Assembly: GCA_025602915.1 (NCBI GenBank)
Contig: JAHLJZ010000020.1
Location: forward strand, 248,001 to 312,000
DNA length: 64,000 nucleotides
Direction of reading: 5' to 3'
DNA from: Paraphysoderma sedebokerense
Taxonomy: Eukaryota; Blastocladiomycota; Physodermatomycetes; Physodermatales; Physodermataceae
Below, piece by piece: positions 33,932 through 49,089 of the stretch. Under the pieces are notes generated by a model. It saw only the letters and a list, made by a program, of their open reading frames with translations. It searched no databases and had not been told where the DNA came from. The position numbers and the translations under genes were made by a program. How positions within the stretch are numbered: the first letter of the stretch is position 1; every line of letters starts with the position of its first letter.

Positions 33932-35314
33932 AAAAAAGAAATGAAGAAAAAAAATTGAGAGGTATGGAGGTTAGAGGAGGGGAAAAGCAAATTAAAATGT
34001 GTTGATGTTTGGTTTGGAATAGGGTGTGTGCGGGGTTTACCTTCACCGTCTTTTTATCTTTTTGTGATTCTGTATGCAACGTTTCCGAGACGATTGTGAG
34101 TTGTTTGACTAGCCGTTCTAGTGATGATCTTGGGGAACAACTTGATTGCTCTAATTCGACAACAAAAGAAACAGGAAGCGAAGAAAAAGAAAAGTGTGAA
34201 AGGGGTTATCAATGGATGAATGGAAACGTAATGGGACAGTTGGAGATACCTAGAATAAACCCATTCACCATTTCTGCCAACTCTTCTTTAACGTATTCAC
34301 TTAGATACGAAGCCACCGGGGAACTCCACGGATCAGGGTACGCGATCAATGCGAATACATCGGAAAAATGATCCAGATATTTGGCGTTTAAACTGATGAA
34401 TTGTTTTAACTCTGTTTGAGCGAATTGAAGAGCCGTCACGGTTTCTCCTTTACGCATGAGTTCGATGAAATGTTGACAGTGGAGACGGAAGAGGATGTCG
34501 ATGGAGGTATGTGATTTGGAGGATGATGGGGGTGGTGTTGTGGAAGGAGATTTGGGATCGGAAGTGGGCGATGAGGGTAAAAGATTTGGGAAATGGGTGT
34601 TGAGGAAGGCGATGGTTTCTGGTATCTGTCCGGCTAGAATGAGATTGGTTATGTCTACATAGAGTTAAATACACGAAATGGACATCGTAGTGAGTACATG
34701 TATGGGTTTAAAAGAAATACACATCCCGCTCAGGAAAAGTAAGACCTACGTTTTCTAGCTTTCAGTGTCTGTAATTGATAAGTACAGTGCATAAAATCTC
34801 CACCTTCGCTCGCTCCATTCAATGTTATAATTCCACCATTCAATGTTTCTATCCGTTCATGACTGGCTTTTGTCTTCTTCAACGGTTTCGAAGGTGAACT
34901 CCCCACCGATTTCTTACACTCATTCGCATCTACCATCGCCAAATCACCATCATTGTCAACGTTCATCTGACTCTGACTGTTCGGTTTCGTAGGTGAAGTC
35001 GTAGCAGAGTTTATCTCCAACGTTCGTTTATTACTATTCTTCCCATTCATCGATCCCGGTGACGCCATGGGATTCGGATTCGTATCAAGGGACATGGGTT
35101 CGACATTACCCACATTGGAATTTGGAACAACAGAACCGCTATTTTCTATCAGTGATATAACGTTCGTATTGTACCCTGATATCGCTTTGGCTGTTTCTTC
35201 GAAACCTTCGATGGTCAGGTACTCGAGAATGATAGATTGCATGTCCCTGAGAAGGGAAGCTTTGTCATCAGAATCCGGTATTTCGGTGGTATCAAACGCA
35301 GGTTTAGCCATCAT
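33843..35314 (-). CDS. LisH-CTLH-CRA protein (GID/CTLH E3 ligase subunit, RanBPM-like)
   Basis: Domains in order: a LisH motif (MQSIILEYLTIEGFEETAKA, about residues 25-44), then an Asn/Ser-rich spacer. A CTLH segment follows (ITNLILAGQIPETIAFLNTH, then LFRLHCQHFIELMRKGET). The CRA domain includes VFALIAYPDPWSSPVASYL and ends SSLERLVKQLTIVSETLH. The Asp-Pro-Trp-x-Ser-Pro block is closer to RanBP9/10/Gid1 than to Gid8, but there is no SPRY domain before LisH: the frame starts with MMAKPAFDTTEIPDSDD. Such proteins are subunits of the GID/CTLH ubiquitin ligase that degrades gluconeogenic enzymes in yeast. The last exon (33843-33887) encodes VHPQWSLTQFLSQD and is less certain. Confidence 0.85.
33894..33940. 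repeat. (GAAA)n microsatellite
   Basis: About eleven tandem GAAA units on the plus strand. On the minus strand the tract reads (CTTT)n. It lies about six bases upstream of the proposed acceptor of the last exon of the GID-type gene, where a polypyrimidine tract is expected. Confidence 0.95.
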
Positions 35315-36451
35315 TTTGTGTAAACTTTATATTCAAAGAAAATAAAGACGATAGAACTGAGGAACGAACTCGAATTGAAGATGTAACGTCGGAAATGTAG
35401 TAGGTTGAAATTAAAAGTTCTGGGTGGCGAATGGCTACGGCTTCAGTCCTGATGATCAATCTCGTCGTTGTATGTTTAGGTAGGTCACTGCGATAGACTT
35501 GTTACCAAAATCAATCCTTTCGCTCTTTCTCTTTCGGTGATTAGTGAGAGTCGATAAAGTCAATTCGGTAAGCATGCGAGGAAGGTGTGCGAGTCCATTT
35601 CTGCCTTGGATTTCGCACACGTGAACTTGGGTGAAGAATTCAGTGTCAATTTATATCAGCGCACACTACGTATATTAGTTTGTATCAATCATTTATATTA
35701 TTTTACAACTTAATACGAACACAATCTATTGAACATACTGCTTGACGGATGAAATGTATCAAATAGATATTATGCCTTATGACCTCATTGACCACAGTGG
35801 CAATCAATAAGATCTGGTCAAATCGCGGCACAATGTTCAAAGACACAAAAGTGGAAATAAGGTATTCAAATTTCATCTATCCAAAAGAATACATTTATCG
35901 GATTTCACGTATGGAAGTTTGGTTGATTTTTGAACTTCTTTAATGCTGCTGATTTGTATCTATCGTAATGTGCTCTGGAAGGAAACGCACGACGGTAACA
36001 GCAAAACCACCATCTGATGATGGGTGGAGAATTACTTTTCCTAAAGTTTATTTGATGTGATATTGTAAAGCGTATGCCGTGTCTGGGTTCCTCACTCTGC
36101 CCTTCTGTGGAGGCGATAGATAAGCGAAATCAAACCTGAAGAAGTGACGATAAAAACCTCGTGCGTTTTTATTTTATCCATAATGAGATTGATAATATAT
36201 TAGCTTGTTAATGTGATTTGTGAGTTACTGAGAATTATTTCCATTTTAATCTTGCACTAAAAAGTTTGTAGCGAAGGCAAAGTCGGCCCCAATTCGTTTT
36301 ATCGTAACCGCGCGTTATACGTGAAAATTCTCGCAGACAAAAAAGACAGAACGGTTTTTCACAATTACAAATACTTCTTCATTTTTCAAATAATACATAT
36401 CTATATGCTATCCAATACATGAACGTTACTTCGTTTCTTCTGCTTATCTAG
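35315..36451. promoter_or_regulatory. Intergenic, GID-type gene promoter side and NmrA gene 3' flank
   Basis: A CACGTG palindrome lies at 35618-35623, inside ACACGTGAACTTGGGTGAA, nearly identical to a stretch in the HSF promoter. It is 304 bases upstream of the GID-type start codon. The remainder is AT-rich with no gene supported. Confidence 0.5.
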
Positions 36452-37595
36452 CTATTTCTTGGCGAATAATCCTGCGGCGAATTCCTTCAATGTAATCGGC
36501 TTCACGCTGGGAAATTCTGCGTTTTGAGGCTTAGGAATGACAGCGTATCCGTCAGCGACAACTAGCTTGAACTGTTCAACAACATGAGCGAAAGGTTCAG
36601 GATTGGCTTTGATGAGTTTGTGGAGCACTTCTGGCGTTGTAAAGGTGACGGCAAATTTGCGACCTAAATATTAATATAAAATACCATACATTAGAAAGTT
36701 ATTGCGAGATGTGAACTACCAGCTCTAGAACGCCGGATGTACGGATCACTTACCTGATGCTTCTTCGTAAATTTTAATGATTTCATTTAAAGTCAACGTT
36801 TCAGTGGCGACTTGTACTTCCTGATTCCAATACTTTTCATTTTCCACGGCTTCGACCAAATATTTTCCTACGTCAGCTCGATGGGTCAAACTTATTTTCA
36901 CATTTCCGTCACCAACAATGTCTGCTCTCGCGTTGAACACATCATAACCGAACCAATCGAAGAAGGTGGTATCAATGAAAAAACCGGTCGACATCAAAAT
37001 ATAATTCAATTTTGATTCTTTGATTGCCTTTATAGCTGCGTATTTAGGTTTGAAAAAACCAAATGGGACCTCTTTCTGTCCCTGGGGAATACCAAACTCT
37101 GATGGAACAAAGAGTTTGACGTTGGCAGCGTCGGAGGCTTTGATTAGATTTATCTGTTGTTGCCCTAGTGCGGGTCCACCTAAATATGCATAGTTAAGTT
37201 AGCAATGAATAATGAACATAAATAAGTAAACGGAAACTGAAATCGGACCCAGAGTTGAGACAACGATGTCTGCTCCCTTTAATACTTCTGTCAATTGGGC
37301 TACATTGGAATAATCGGTTGTGAAGATCGTGACACCTTTGGCTTTCAATTTTTCAATTTCAGCTTTCTTCGAGTCACCCTATCAGCAATGCCCAATATTA
37401 TTCATACAGTATATCAGCTTCTGTTTGAGGTAATTTGATTTTACAGATAAAGATAAATAAACAAACCTTGAGGGTATCTTCACGGGCTAAAATCTTGACG
37501 GTGTAATTTGCTTTATTGACAAATGCATTGACAACATGAGCGCCGACGCCACCAGTACCACCGGCAACTACAACAGTTTTTGCTTGGTTGACCAT
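36452..37595 (-). CDS. NmrA-like / isoflavone-reductase-like NAD(P)-binding protein
   Basis: Four exons. The start MVNQAKTVVVAGGTGGVGAH gives the Rossmann glycine motif GGTGGVG. Further blocks are VTIFTTDYSNVAQLTEVL, then ADIVVSTLG, GQQQINLIKASDAANVKLF (followed by VPSEFG), KESKLNYILMSTGFF, and KISLTHRADVGKYLVEAV. The C-terminus is PITLKEFAAGLFAKK. This is an atypical short-chain dehydrogenase family: NmrA itself senses NAD(P) redox state without catalysis, while relatives are reductases. No Tyr-x-x-x-Lys active site is obvious in the assembled parts, so either role is possible. About 320 residues. The start is the first ATG that keeps the Rossmann strand. Confidence 0.92.
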
Positions 37596-38341
37596 TTTCT
37601 TGGTTTGTTGCGAGTTATAGACTATGGAGAGAGAGTTTTGATGAGGTGAAGTACATTGCCTCCGAGAGCAATAGGTCCAATTTATAGGCGGGACCAGTGA
37701 ACTGGTATTATTCAGCACTGACAAATTATTTCCAAGGTGCCCCACGTATAATAGTCCCGACAATTGATTAGTGATTGCTGGTTATGTAATTTTCATTGTC
37801 CCGAACAACAATACGGAAGATCAGACACAACACTTACGCTCAAGTTCCGCGTTGTGAAGCAGCAAGTAAGCTCGCTGATTAACAATTTTCCGAAAACAGG
37901 CATCAGACCACGTAGGACCGGTGCCGGGAACTTTTCGTCGCAGGAGCGAAAATCCCGGACACTCGCTGGATGCTGCAGTCAATGACAATGTGTATATTAA
38001 GTACCATCAATAGAACCAATAGTACAGTCAATTCAATGTAATGACCGCAGCATGTAAGTTCCTCGCAAGACATTCCCCCTGAGATCAGTTAACCAACTTA
38101 ACCACATAGAGCAGTTATCTTGACACTTCGACCTTTACTGTTCACACGCTTTGTCCAGAAGTTTTGGAAGATATCTTCAGAAGGGTATGCAACAACATGC
38201 CTATTATTTTCTGCGTGAATACATCTGATCCCGGAAAATCAAATCAAACAGGCAGGGCAGAGATGCTGCTCTGTTGATGAAGGCGAGTGGTTCTTCTGAG
38301 AGTTCTACTCTGAAGTAATGGACATAAAAATATAGCAAGAG
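37596..38341. other. Intergenic between the NmrA-like gene start and U2 snRNA 3' end
   Basis: Promoter side of the NmrA-like gene. Nothing else recognised; the open frames here are short and overlap. Confidence 0.55.
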
Positions 38342-38538
38342 GGGAGGTCGACGTCACCTGGAGGTACTGCAATACCAGGGACATCTGTGCCTTGGGATGA
38401 CTGCAAGCAGCCAAAGCCCAGGGCCAGATCCAAAAATTGGAGTGACAGGAATGCACAGTTCAATGAACTGGCTCAAAGCTGTCACGCTTTGAAGAACAGA
38501 TACTACACTTGATCTTAGCCAAAAGGCCTGAGAAGGTA
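38342..38538 (-). ncRNA. U2: U2 spliceosomal snRNA
   Basis: Read on the minus strand, the 5' end is ACCUUCUCAGGCCUUUUGGC followed by UAAGAUCAAGUGUAGUAUCU. The GUAGUA is the branch-point recognition sequence and the flanking stem I is intact. About 75 bases later comes an Sm site (AAUUUUUGG). Near the 3' end CUGGUAUUGCAGUACC plus UCCAGG forms the conserved stem-loop IV. The length of about 195 bases is close to the metazoan one and far from the giant yeast U2. The exact 3' end (38341-38348) is estimated. It sits alone between two divergent protein genes. The many introns in the window are substrates of the spliceosome it belongs to. Confidence 0.95.
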
Positions 38539-39235
38539 AGAAACTATCTAGCTACTCTGGATCTATTTATACGATTCAGATATCTGCAGCTGGCAAAATT
38601 GTGACTAGAACGACCCCACTCGACGTGTCACTCGGCGGGCAAGTACCAAACAGCCAATCGACTGCGTGCTCTCTTTCGTGATTCCAATATTGTTGTATTT
38701 GGATCAAGGCAAATGATTGCCTTTAGATATGCCTACAATTATCTTGCAAAATCTCAGGACGTAAATGCGTAGGGATTTTTAGGTTATGCGTAGTGTAAAA
38801 ATCAAGAAGAATTGATGGAGGGTTTAGTGGCTTGGTATTAACAGTTGAAACCAGTTATCTCTAAATTCATGAATGTAATCCGTGCGATAATTTTTCAAAA
38901 TACATGATATCTGTGCTTAGTGGCCAGCGGCGGACGCAATTACGACTTAAAGTCCCATTTAAACAGGTTGCCCTGCCTGTATAACCATGGGTACAATTTT
39001 CGCGCTCTCTTACTTAATGCAGCAACACACATTATTTTTCATTTCCACAAAGACAGAATATCTTTTCTTGAAAGCATCCTTCAAATCTGATCTAATCAAT
39101 CCTACCTAATTTTTCATGAGACCCGGATAGAAATACTCACATCACGTGAAGATAAACTCTTTGTTGATCGTCCAAATGGCGCTTCATAATTTAAAAAACA
39201 CATTTACTCTAAGAGGTTGAAATTTACTTTCCACT
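38539..39235. promoter_or_regulatory. Intergenic, U2 promoter side and HAL2 promoter
   Basis: Between the U2 5' end and the bisphosphate nucleotidase start. A CACGTG palindrome at 39143-39148 lies 88 bases before the HAL2 start. No snRNA proximal element could be identified for U2. Confidence 0.5.
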
Positions 39236-40650
39236 ATGGCAGGTAATTTTTTTGCCCTTATCAGTCTTTGAAATTTGCACACGTTCTTAAGTTGAAATCA
39301 TTAGGCCTACCAATAACTTCAACCTACGCAACGGCAAGGACAGTCGCAATAGAAGCAGTGATTTCGGCTTCGCAAATCTGTAGCGACGTCTTTGAAAAGC
39401 TGGTTAATAAGGAAACGGTTACAAAGAAGGACAACAGCCCAGTCACAGGTATTTGTGTGATGTTTTAACCAGTTTGCTTAGTGACAAATCGAATTATGAC
39501 AATCTTGATTTTGACTATATGTCTTATTAGTGGCCGACTTCACTGCACAAGCCGTAGTAAATACAATATTATCCAAGAATTTTCCGAACGATCCCATCGT
39601 TGGAGAAGAAGATTCTAAAGATTTGCGTGGTGAAGACGAAACCGCAACTTTGCTCAGGAAGCGAATAGTGGAGTTGAGTTCCGCGGTTTTAAATAAGAGT
39701 GAAGCCACTGAGGAAAAAGTTTGTCGCTGTCTAATTTCCACGGTTGTTATAACACTCTATTGATTTCTTCGGCAGCTTCTTAAAGCCATAGATCTCGGTT
39801 GTCATACCGGCGGACCCAAAGGCCGATTTTGGACTCTAGATCCAATCGATGGCACCAAGGGATTTCTGCGAGGTGGTCAATATGCCGTCTGTTTGGCCTT
39901 GATTGTGGATGGTGTGGTGCAATTAGGTGTCATGGGTTGTCCAAATTTGCCCGTTGGCGGTATGAATGTTGATGCGGAAGGCAAACCTAAATCATCAGGG
40001 GAGAGAGGTTGCTTGTTCGTTGCAGAAAAAGGTGTCGGGGCATTTCAGGTGGGTCATTACCCATTGAATATCAGCGAGTTAATATTAATATGCTGTTTCA
40101 CAGTGTCACCTTCCGAGTGCAGTGGCGTTCACTCCCCAGAGTCTTTCGTTTTCTTCCATCAACGTCCAGTCACTACCCCTACAATCAACGTCATTCCTGG
40201 AGTCCTATGAATCGGGTCATTCCTCTCACTCCGCATCCGCCTCGATCGCTCAAAAGCTAGGAATCACGAATGAACCGGTAAGGATGGACAGTCAATGTAA
40301 ATACGCATGCCTAAGTCGTGGTGATGGTGGTATTTATTTGCGCCTGCCAGTTCGAGCAGATTATGAAGAGAAAATATGGGTTCGTTCCGCTTTACCTCTT
40401 GCGCACTGCATCATGTACAGTCTCTTAATCTCATTTTGAAAAAAAGGATCATGCCAGTGGGTCCCTTCTTGTGACGGAAGCCGGTGGAGTGATAACCGAC
40501 ACTTTGGGTAGTCCCCTTGATTTTAGCGCTGGCAGAACACTAAAGCGGAACCAAGGAGTAGTAGCGTCAGCGGGACCCGAGGAATTACATAAAAGGATTG
40601 TGCATGTAGTGAAAGAGGTCATATATGGAAATGATCAGAGCCGTATGTAA
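39236..40650 (+). CDS. MET22: 3'(2'),5'-bisphosphate nucleotidase (Hal2/Met22)
   Basis: Removes the 3' phosphate from PAP, a by-product of sulphate assimilation that inhibits exoribonucleases; the yeast enzyme is the lithium/sodium target. The phase-consistent exons give MAGLPITSTYATARTVAIEA, then KDNSPVTVADFTAQAVV, FPNDPIVGEEDSKDL, and FWTLDPIDGTKGFLRGGQYA (metal-binding DPIDGT). The C-terminal half has IWDHASGSLLVTEAGGVITD, built from W at the end of one exon and DHASG in the next, and NQGVVASAGPEELHKRIV. The join before DHASG uses a GTTCGT donor. All metal ligands of the inositol-monophosphatase fold (Glu-Glu-Asp, Asp-Pro-Ile-Asp-Gly-Thr, Trp-Asp) are visible. Exon 1 is only seven coding bases, ATGGCAG. 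Confidence 0.95.
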
Positions 40651-40827
40651 AGATGGTGCAACAATATATCTTATTATTAATAATATCGTCCGTCCATTTC
40701 CTAGTCGCCGCGCCTTATGACTGGAAACCTTGAATTCAACAGCCTCACCGATACCTGCGTATAGAAGGCTTCTCACATGTCTATTCGAATTTGAACCTGC
40801 CCAATTAACCTCTAGGATATAGTCGTT

Positions 40828-43074
40828 ATGGCTCTCATTATATTATTATCATTCACTACAATCCTATTCGAGCTCTTGTGTCTTTTCTTGCTGTTCAAGT
40901 ACGTCTCGATTTGACAATTCCTTACCTCGTTTGCGGCGACATATGCGGTACTAATTTTATTGTAACGGTCTGAATTTTAGAGTGCCGAGTTATCTTGCAT
41001 TCAAAGTTATATGTGTTTTATTTGTATTAAACTGCTCTCTCGGATACTACGATTTCCGTAAATTCCTTAAAACGATAAATCTAAAAAGTCTGCATGGGGC
41101 AGATGGAATTGTGGATATAGATTCCGCTTCAGCTAAAGAAGAGAACGACTCTGTTTCAAGGTCATCAGAAATTAAGGTTGATAAAGGAGCCATCCGTCGA
41201 CGGAGAAATGGTATTGTCGCTGGTTATCTTCTCGTGTAACGCCTTTTTTGGATGTACTGGTACATAAGGTGAATTTGAACTAAGTTTCATCATTACTTTT
41301 TTTCCAACTCTTAGTCATCCGAAATACGAATGTACAGCCCTCAACTCATCAATCATCATTAAAGCCCGAAATTCAAAATCAGTCGTTCCAAAATCGGTTC
41401 AAAATTGCCAAACGGAGTTTTCGACGAGCCTTTTATCCCATACATCTGATTCTTCACCTAATTTTATTCATTCTGTGCCTAGATTATGTGTTTCACGACT
41501 ATCTGCTCACAGATACTTCGCAGTTAGTAATTTCTCGAGTTGGTGCAGTAGGGCAGGATCATGCGTATTTGATGGTTCGAGTGCCATATTCAGATGTCAG
41601 GGTGCAATCATGGTACCGGGCAATCGAGGAGTCATCGGGGAAAGTAGACAATGACAATTGGATAAAGGGGCCGATACACTCAATATCTGCAGAAAACGAT
41701 TTCACTTCTGCAGTTAGAATATCTGGGCTAAACTCTGAACGACGTTACAGCGTGAAATTCTCAATACTATCATCTCAATCCTCCCTCAATATAACTATTC
41801 CGCCATTAGACTTTAAAACTTTTCCACCGCCAAGTACTCAAACCTCTTTTACATTTGCTTTTGGAAGCTGTATCAAACCGTACTTTCCATATATATCGAA
41901 ATTTACTTCGTCGTCTGCGATTCCCGGTCTTGATTTGCTTTCCTCGCTCAAACCAGATTTCACCGTCTATCTGGGTGACTTCATATACGCTGATGCTCCA
42001 TTTTATTTCGGCAATCATGTTAATAAGTATCGATGGTTCTATAGATATGTCATGGGATTTCAAGAAACGCAGAATGCTTTGAAATTACCATCATATTTCA
42101 CGTATGACGATCACGAGGTATTGAACAACTGGGACAGAGGAGTGACCGGACCGTATGAGAATGCAGTGAGAGCATTCAACGATTACCGTATGTCTTGCGT
42201 CTTTGTCCGCTCTTCGTGTGCGAGTACTAACTACTAGCGGAACCTTCGTCTTTTTTTGACAGTGGGCAGCACCAATCCGGTTCCGTACCAACCCGGTCAT
42301 AGCTATTACAATTTTACATATGGTGACTCAGACTTTTTTATGACGGACATCCGACGTTACAGATCAAAGTCATCTATCAAAGATGATTCAGATAAAACAA
42401 TGCTTGGATTACGTCAAAAGCAGGACTTGAAAGATTGGCTTCTGCGTACAAAGGAAAATAAAGGTTTTAAGTTTTTGCTGACCGGAGTGCCTATGACGTT
42501 GAATTGGTGAGAGATTTGTTTGTGATATTGTCAAGGTGCCGCAGATGAACATTCCAGAGTAACTATCTTACCTTTAGGCAATGTGATTATGACACATGGT
42601 CATCATATATTACGGAGCGGAACGAGATACTTGACTTCATTCATGAAAATAACATCAAGCGAGTACTCGTTCTCTCCGCTGACCGGTTTGTTTTCCTTTT
42701 GAGATCACTTTTGATTACAATTTTTATTCTCTCCATGGTTAACTTGACCCTACTTTTCCACTACCTTTAGGCATGCAATTGGAATTCAGTTACTCCCGTA
42801 CTCGATCCCTGAATTTTCGATATCACCTATCAACCAGTTCCCTGCGCCCTTCCAATTCTACAGTTCCGATCCGCCAGAGAAAGTGCTGTATCATGATCGG
42901 TCGTCGTTTGTGAATGTAGGGTTGATGAGAATTAATACTACGGGTACTAGAGGAGCGGAATTGATCTTTGAATTGTGGGATCTAGATGGACTAGCCTGGG
43001 AATGGAGATGGAATGGTGAGGGCGAAGGTCATGTCATTAAATCTAGAAAGAAAGTAGCGAGAGATGCAATATAA
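40828..43074 (+). CDS. Membrane-anchored PhoD-like metallophosphatase
   Basis: About six introns. The PhoD signatures are FAFGSCIKPYFPYI, then DFTVYLGDFIYAD, then SYFTYDDHEVLNNWDRG, and later KRVLVLSADRHAIGI. These hold the metal-binding Asp, Asn and His residues of the family, phosphodiesterases or alkaline phosphatases with Ca/Fe centres. The N-terminus is unusual: MALIILLSFTTILFELLCLF and PSYLAFKVICVLFVLNC make two close hydrophobic segments, and IHLILHLILFILCLDYVF a third about 100 residues later. This points to a membrane protein with the phosphatase domain following the third segment. The substrate is unknown. The start at 40828 gives exon 1, which joins in phase to the next exon. Confidence 0.88.
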
Positions 43075-43604
43075 GGGATGAAGTCCTATTTCGGAAATAC
43101 TGAACCGTTGGCTCCTTCATGTAAGGAGAAAGAACACGGGTCTTATTCCTCAATCCTCACATCCTTGACATATTCACATAGTTAATGCCCTTAATTAGCA
43201 TCATCCACTGAATCTAAATTTGATGCCTTCAAACACGGATTTATATGTTGAGAAATTCAAAAATTAATTATTCTTTCAAGGCCTTGTTTCGTTAACAACG
43301 GATTGAAGGCCATCAAACGACATTCAACGCAATTACCTCTGATCCATCACATGGTCAGTGTAGATATCCTGACTGAATGTAGCGGCATGAAGCTAGGGAT
43401 TACATTTTGTTCTTGCGCGGATGAATTCAACTTCAGCAATATGTATAATTCGTGGTTCACAAGCCAGGTGTGAACGTGTGGTGAACGTGATACCACATCA
43501 TCACAAGGGAGGAACAGCACATTCCCTTATCAGTATCGTCCGAGACAGACAGAAAGAGAGGAGAACATCCACAAGACTCTACCATCCCATCTTCCTTTAT
43601 TCTC
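43075..43604 (+). promoter_or_regulatory. Promoter region of the poly(A) polymerase gene
   Basis: A GTGAAC direct repeat at 43470-43475 and 43481-43486 (spacer GTGTG) lies about 120 bases before the start. An inverted GTTCAC is at 43455-43460. No TATA box seen. Confidence 0.5.
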
Positions 43605-46731
<3,127 letters not shown>

Positions 46732-47837
46732 CTGTTAACCTCATACAGTGTGGCTAGCTGATTAGAATGGTTTGATTTTTTTTCTTGGTTCTGTCTAAGC
46801 TGGACATAAAGTGTAGTCGCTAAAACTTATGAACGTGTAGTGATTTAGCCGAGTCCGCAAGCATTCGAATCTCCCTAAAGCTTCTTCATTCTTCCCTCCT
46901 TACCCCAGTCTTCACCATTGTATCCAGATCTGACATTAATATTAGGTCTTTCTGCCGCACCTCCCTGTGAATTTCTCTCATTAGTGATGTTTGCATCTCA
47001 CCATTACACTTATCGCTCTCACATTCTAGTAATCATTCCTCCGCCTATTCCTACTTCCCATTGTTCTATCTATTCTTCACTCTTTGCCTTATCGCACGTC
47101 ATTTTCATGGGTACAACTGACTTAATATCTAAGTTTTGTTTCCCGAATTCCTTATATCAAACTTCCGTCGAAACAAATCGAATCTTTGAGAATATTCAAA
47201 TTAGATAGAAAAACTCACAAAACCTTTTCACCGAATCTATTCGTTCCCCATATCGAGTTGATACTTACGTTCTCTGTCATTTCGCTAATTCACACAATTT
47301 GTACTCTCTTACGCAAACCCCTTTGTTTTGTTTTTCATTCGTTTATTTTTGTCTATAGTGAATTCTTCAAACGCAAGTCAACTTTGTTTAAAATGAGTAT
47401 CAAGTTGAAAAAACACTACATTAAATACCAGAAAACAGATTTGTAACATATTCAAAGTAACGAGCAAGTGTTGTGTATCTGCTAGAATTGGTGTTGTATG
47501 ATTTACCGGTTCATGCAATGCCCGTTGGGCAAAGCTTCTTGGACGGATATACATGGAATTCGTGTTGGATGGTCACTAATCGAAGCATTAGATTAAAATG
47601 GATCATACGCTGGTTGTTTGTTGGCAGATTAGTGTTGTTATTAATGGGAAATAATAAAATTGCTCTTTTAATTCCGATCATCTTACGTGGAAATAAGTTT
47701 GTGTACTTCCTTGCTCAGAATTCATTAAACTAAGAATATATATTTTATTATTCCAGTATCAGGGATAAGATACAATTAATAACCGCAAGAAAACTCTATA
47801 GCGACGAATTCAAAAAACGATGTTAAGGAATGATGAA
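46732..47837. other. Intergenic between converging PAP1 and lipase genes
   Basis: 1.1 kb, AT-rich and T-rich. Open frames at 46918-47733 are low-complexity or hydrophobic and match nothing known. Nothing else seen. Confidence 0.6.
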
Positions 47838-49089
47838 TTATTTGGATCGAGCAACCATCCAGTCAATAAGTTCTTGTACGAATTCATCTTTGATATCGGG
47901 TTCATTGTGAACTATTGGAAGTTTGGTCGGAAAATTAGCGATTGAATTAAAGAGAGGCAAGAAAAATCATAGACTTACGCTCATGAAAGTATCCTTTCCA
48001 CAATTTTAGGGTCTTGTCTTTTACTGGGCATTTCTCAAAGAATGATTTCGTTGATATAGGGTCGGTTACAACATCACAATCTCCATGAGCCAACAACAAC
48101 GGTATATCTTCCGGGAATTCTTCATGTCCTCGCTTGTCAAATTCTTTGCCATTCAACATCAAATCTCGACCAAGACCAAGTGTGACATAGGGATGAATAT
48201 AAATATCGGTTTTGTAGTGTTTGATAATTTTAGGATCATGGGAGAGCGTGTCGGCAGCTACGGTCAGAGTAGGTGAAGTATATGGTTAGTCTTCCTCTCG
48301 CTTAAAAAGAGGAGAAAACAGCTGGGTCAACTTACGAACAGCGTTCGTAATCGTAATTGATGGCACGACCTTTCCGAGGAGTCGACCAACATGGAAAGTG
48401 ACTGGATCTGGCCGTGCTTTCGGCGCTGCTTGAATGGCGGGGGCTAGTGTGTGCATAAAGTTAGGCCTTAAATGTTAAATGTTGATAAGGTAACAACAGA
48501 AAATTCATACAGGTTGAAATTACACCGGCCAAATTTGAATCCTTGGAATGATATTTCAGATACCACAAAGCAATGAGACCGCCCATTGAGTGTCCATACT
48601 TGAATGTAAAAAACCGAGTGTCAGACAACATTGAGGAAGTAAGAACAAGAGCGCAATTGATTCATAAGTACCAAGAATTGCGGGGCACCATCAACTTTGT
48701 TTCTCTTTAAAGCTTCTGTAACATCATCCATGACAGTATTCCATCCTTCATTGTTGCCTAGCTTATCATGCTTTTTGCCGGTGCGGCCGAACCCTCTTTG
48801 ATCCCAAGCAAACACTTGGATGCCGGCATCGGCAAATTTAGAAAAAACATGTTCGTATCTATGAATGTGTTCTCCCAACCCATGAATGAAAGTGCATGAT
48901 GCTACAATACGCTTTGAGTCCTGTGTGCGAATACGTGGGGTCAGAGAAACGGACGACAGGTATGGAGCAGGAATCAAGGCAACGTACGGGGACCTTCCAA
49001 AATTTGCCGTATATTTCGGTGTTGTCTCTGAAGAGGTACCACACACCGTCCTCTTTGTATTCGAACTCTGTGCTAGGAGATGATTGCAT
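47838..49089 (-). CDS. Monoglyceride-lipase-like alpha/beta hydrolase
   Basis: Serine hydrolase of the monoacylglycerol lipase (Yju3/MGLL) type. The start MQSSPSTEFEYKEDGVWYLF is followed by SCTFIHGLGEHIHRYEHVFS (oxyanion HG region) and VFAWDQRGFGRTG. The nucleophile elbow YGHSMGGLIALWYLKYH (GHSMG) comes next. ALA-rich and PNFMH segments follow, then LLLAHGDCDVVTD with the catalytic Asp. The catalytic His lies in FHELHNEPD, completed across an intron (FHE + LHNEPD). It ends LIDWMVARSK. The full triad is present, so it should be active, releasing fatty acid from monoacylglycerol at lipid droplets or membranes. It shares a 670-base divergent promoter with the Gcr1_C gene. Confidence 0.94.

Noticed and set aside
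33664-34079. Phe/Ser-rich minus-strand frames
   Set aside because: Mostly produced by the CTTT microsatellite; only the short VHPQW exon end is kept as part of the GID-type gene.
46918-47733. Three short plus-strand frames after PAP1
   Set aside because: Hydrophobic residues follow from T-rich DNA and no family or splice pattern was seen.
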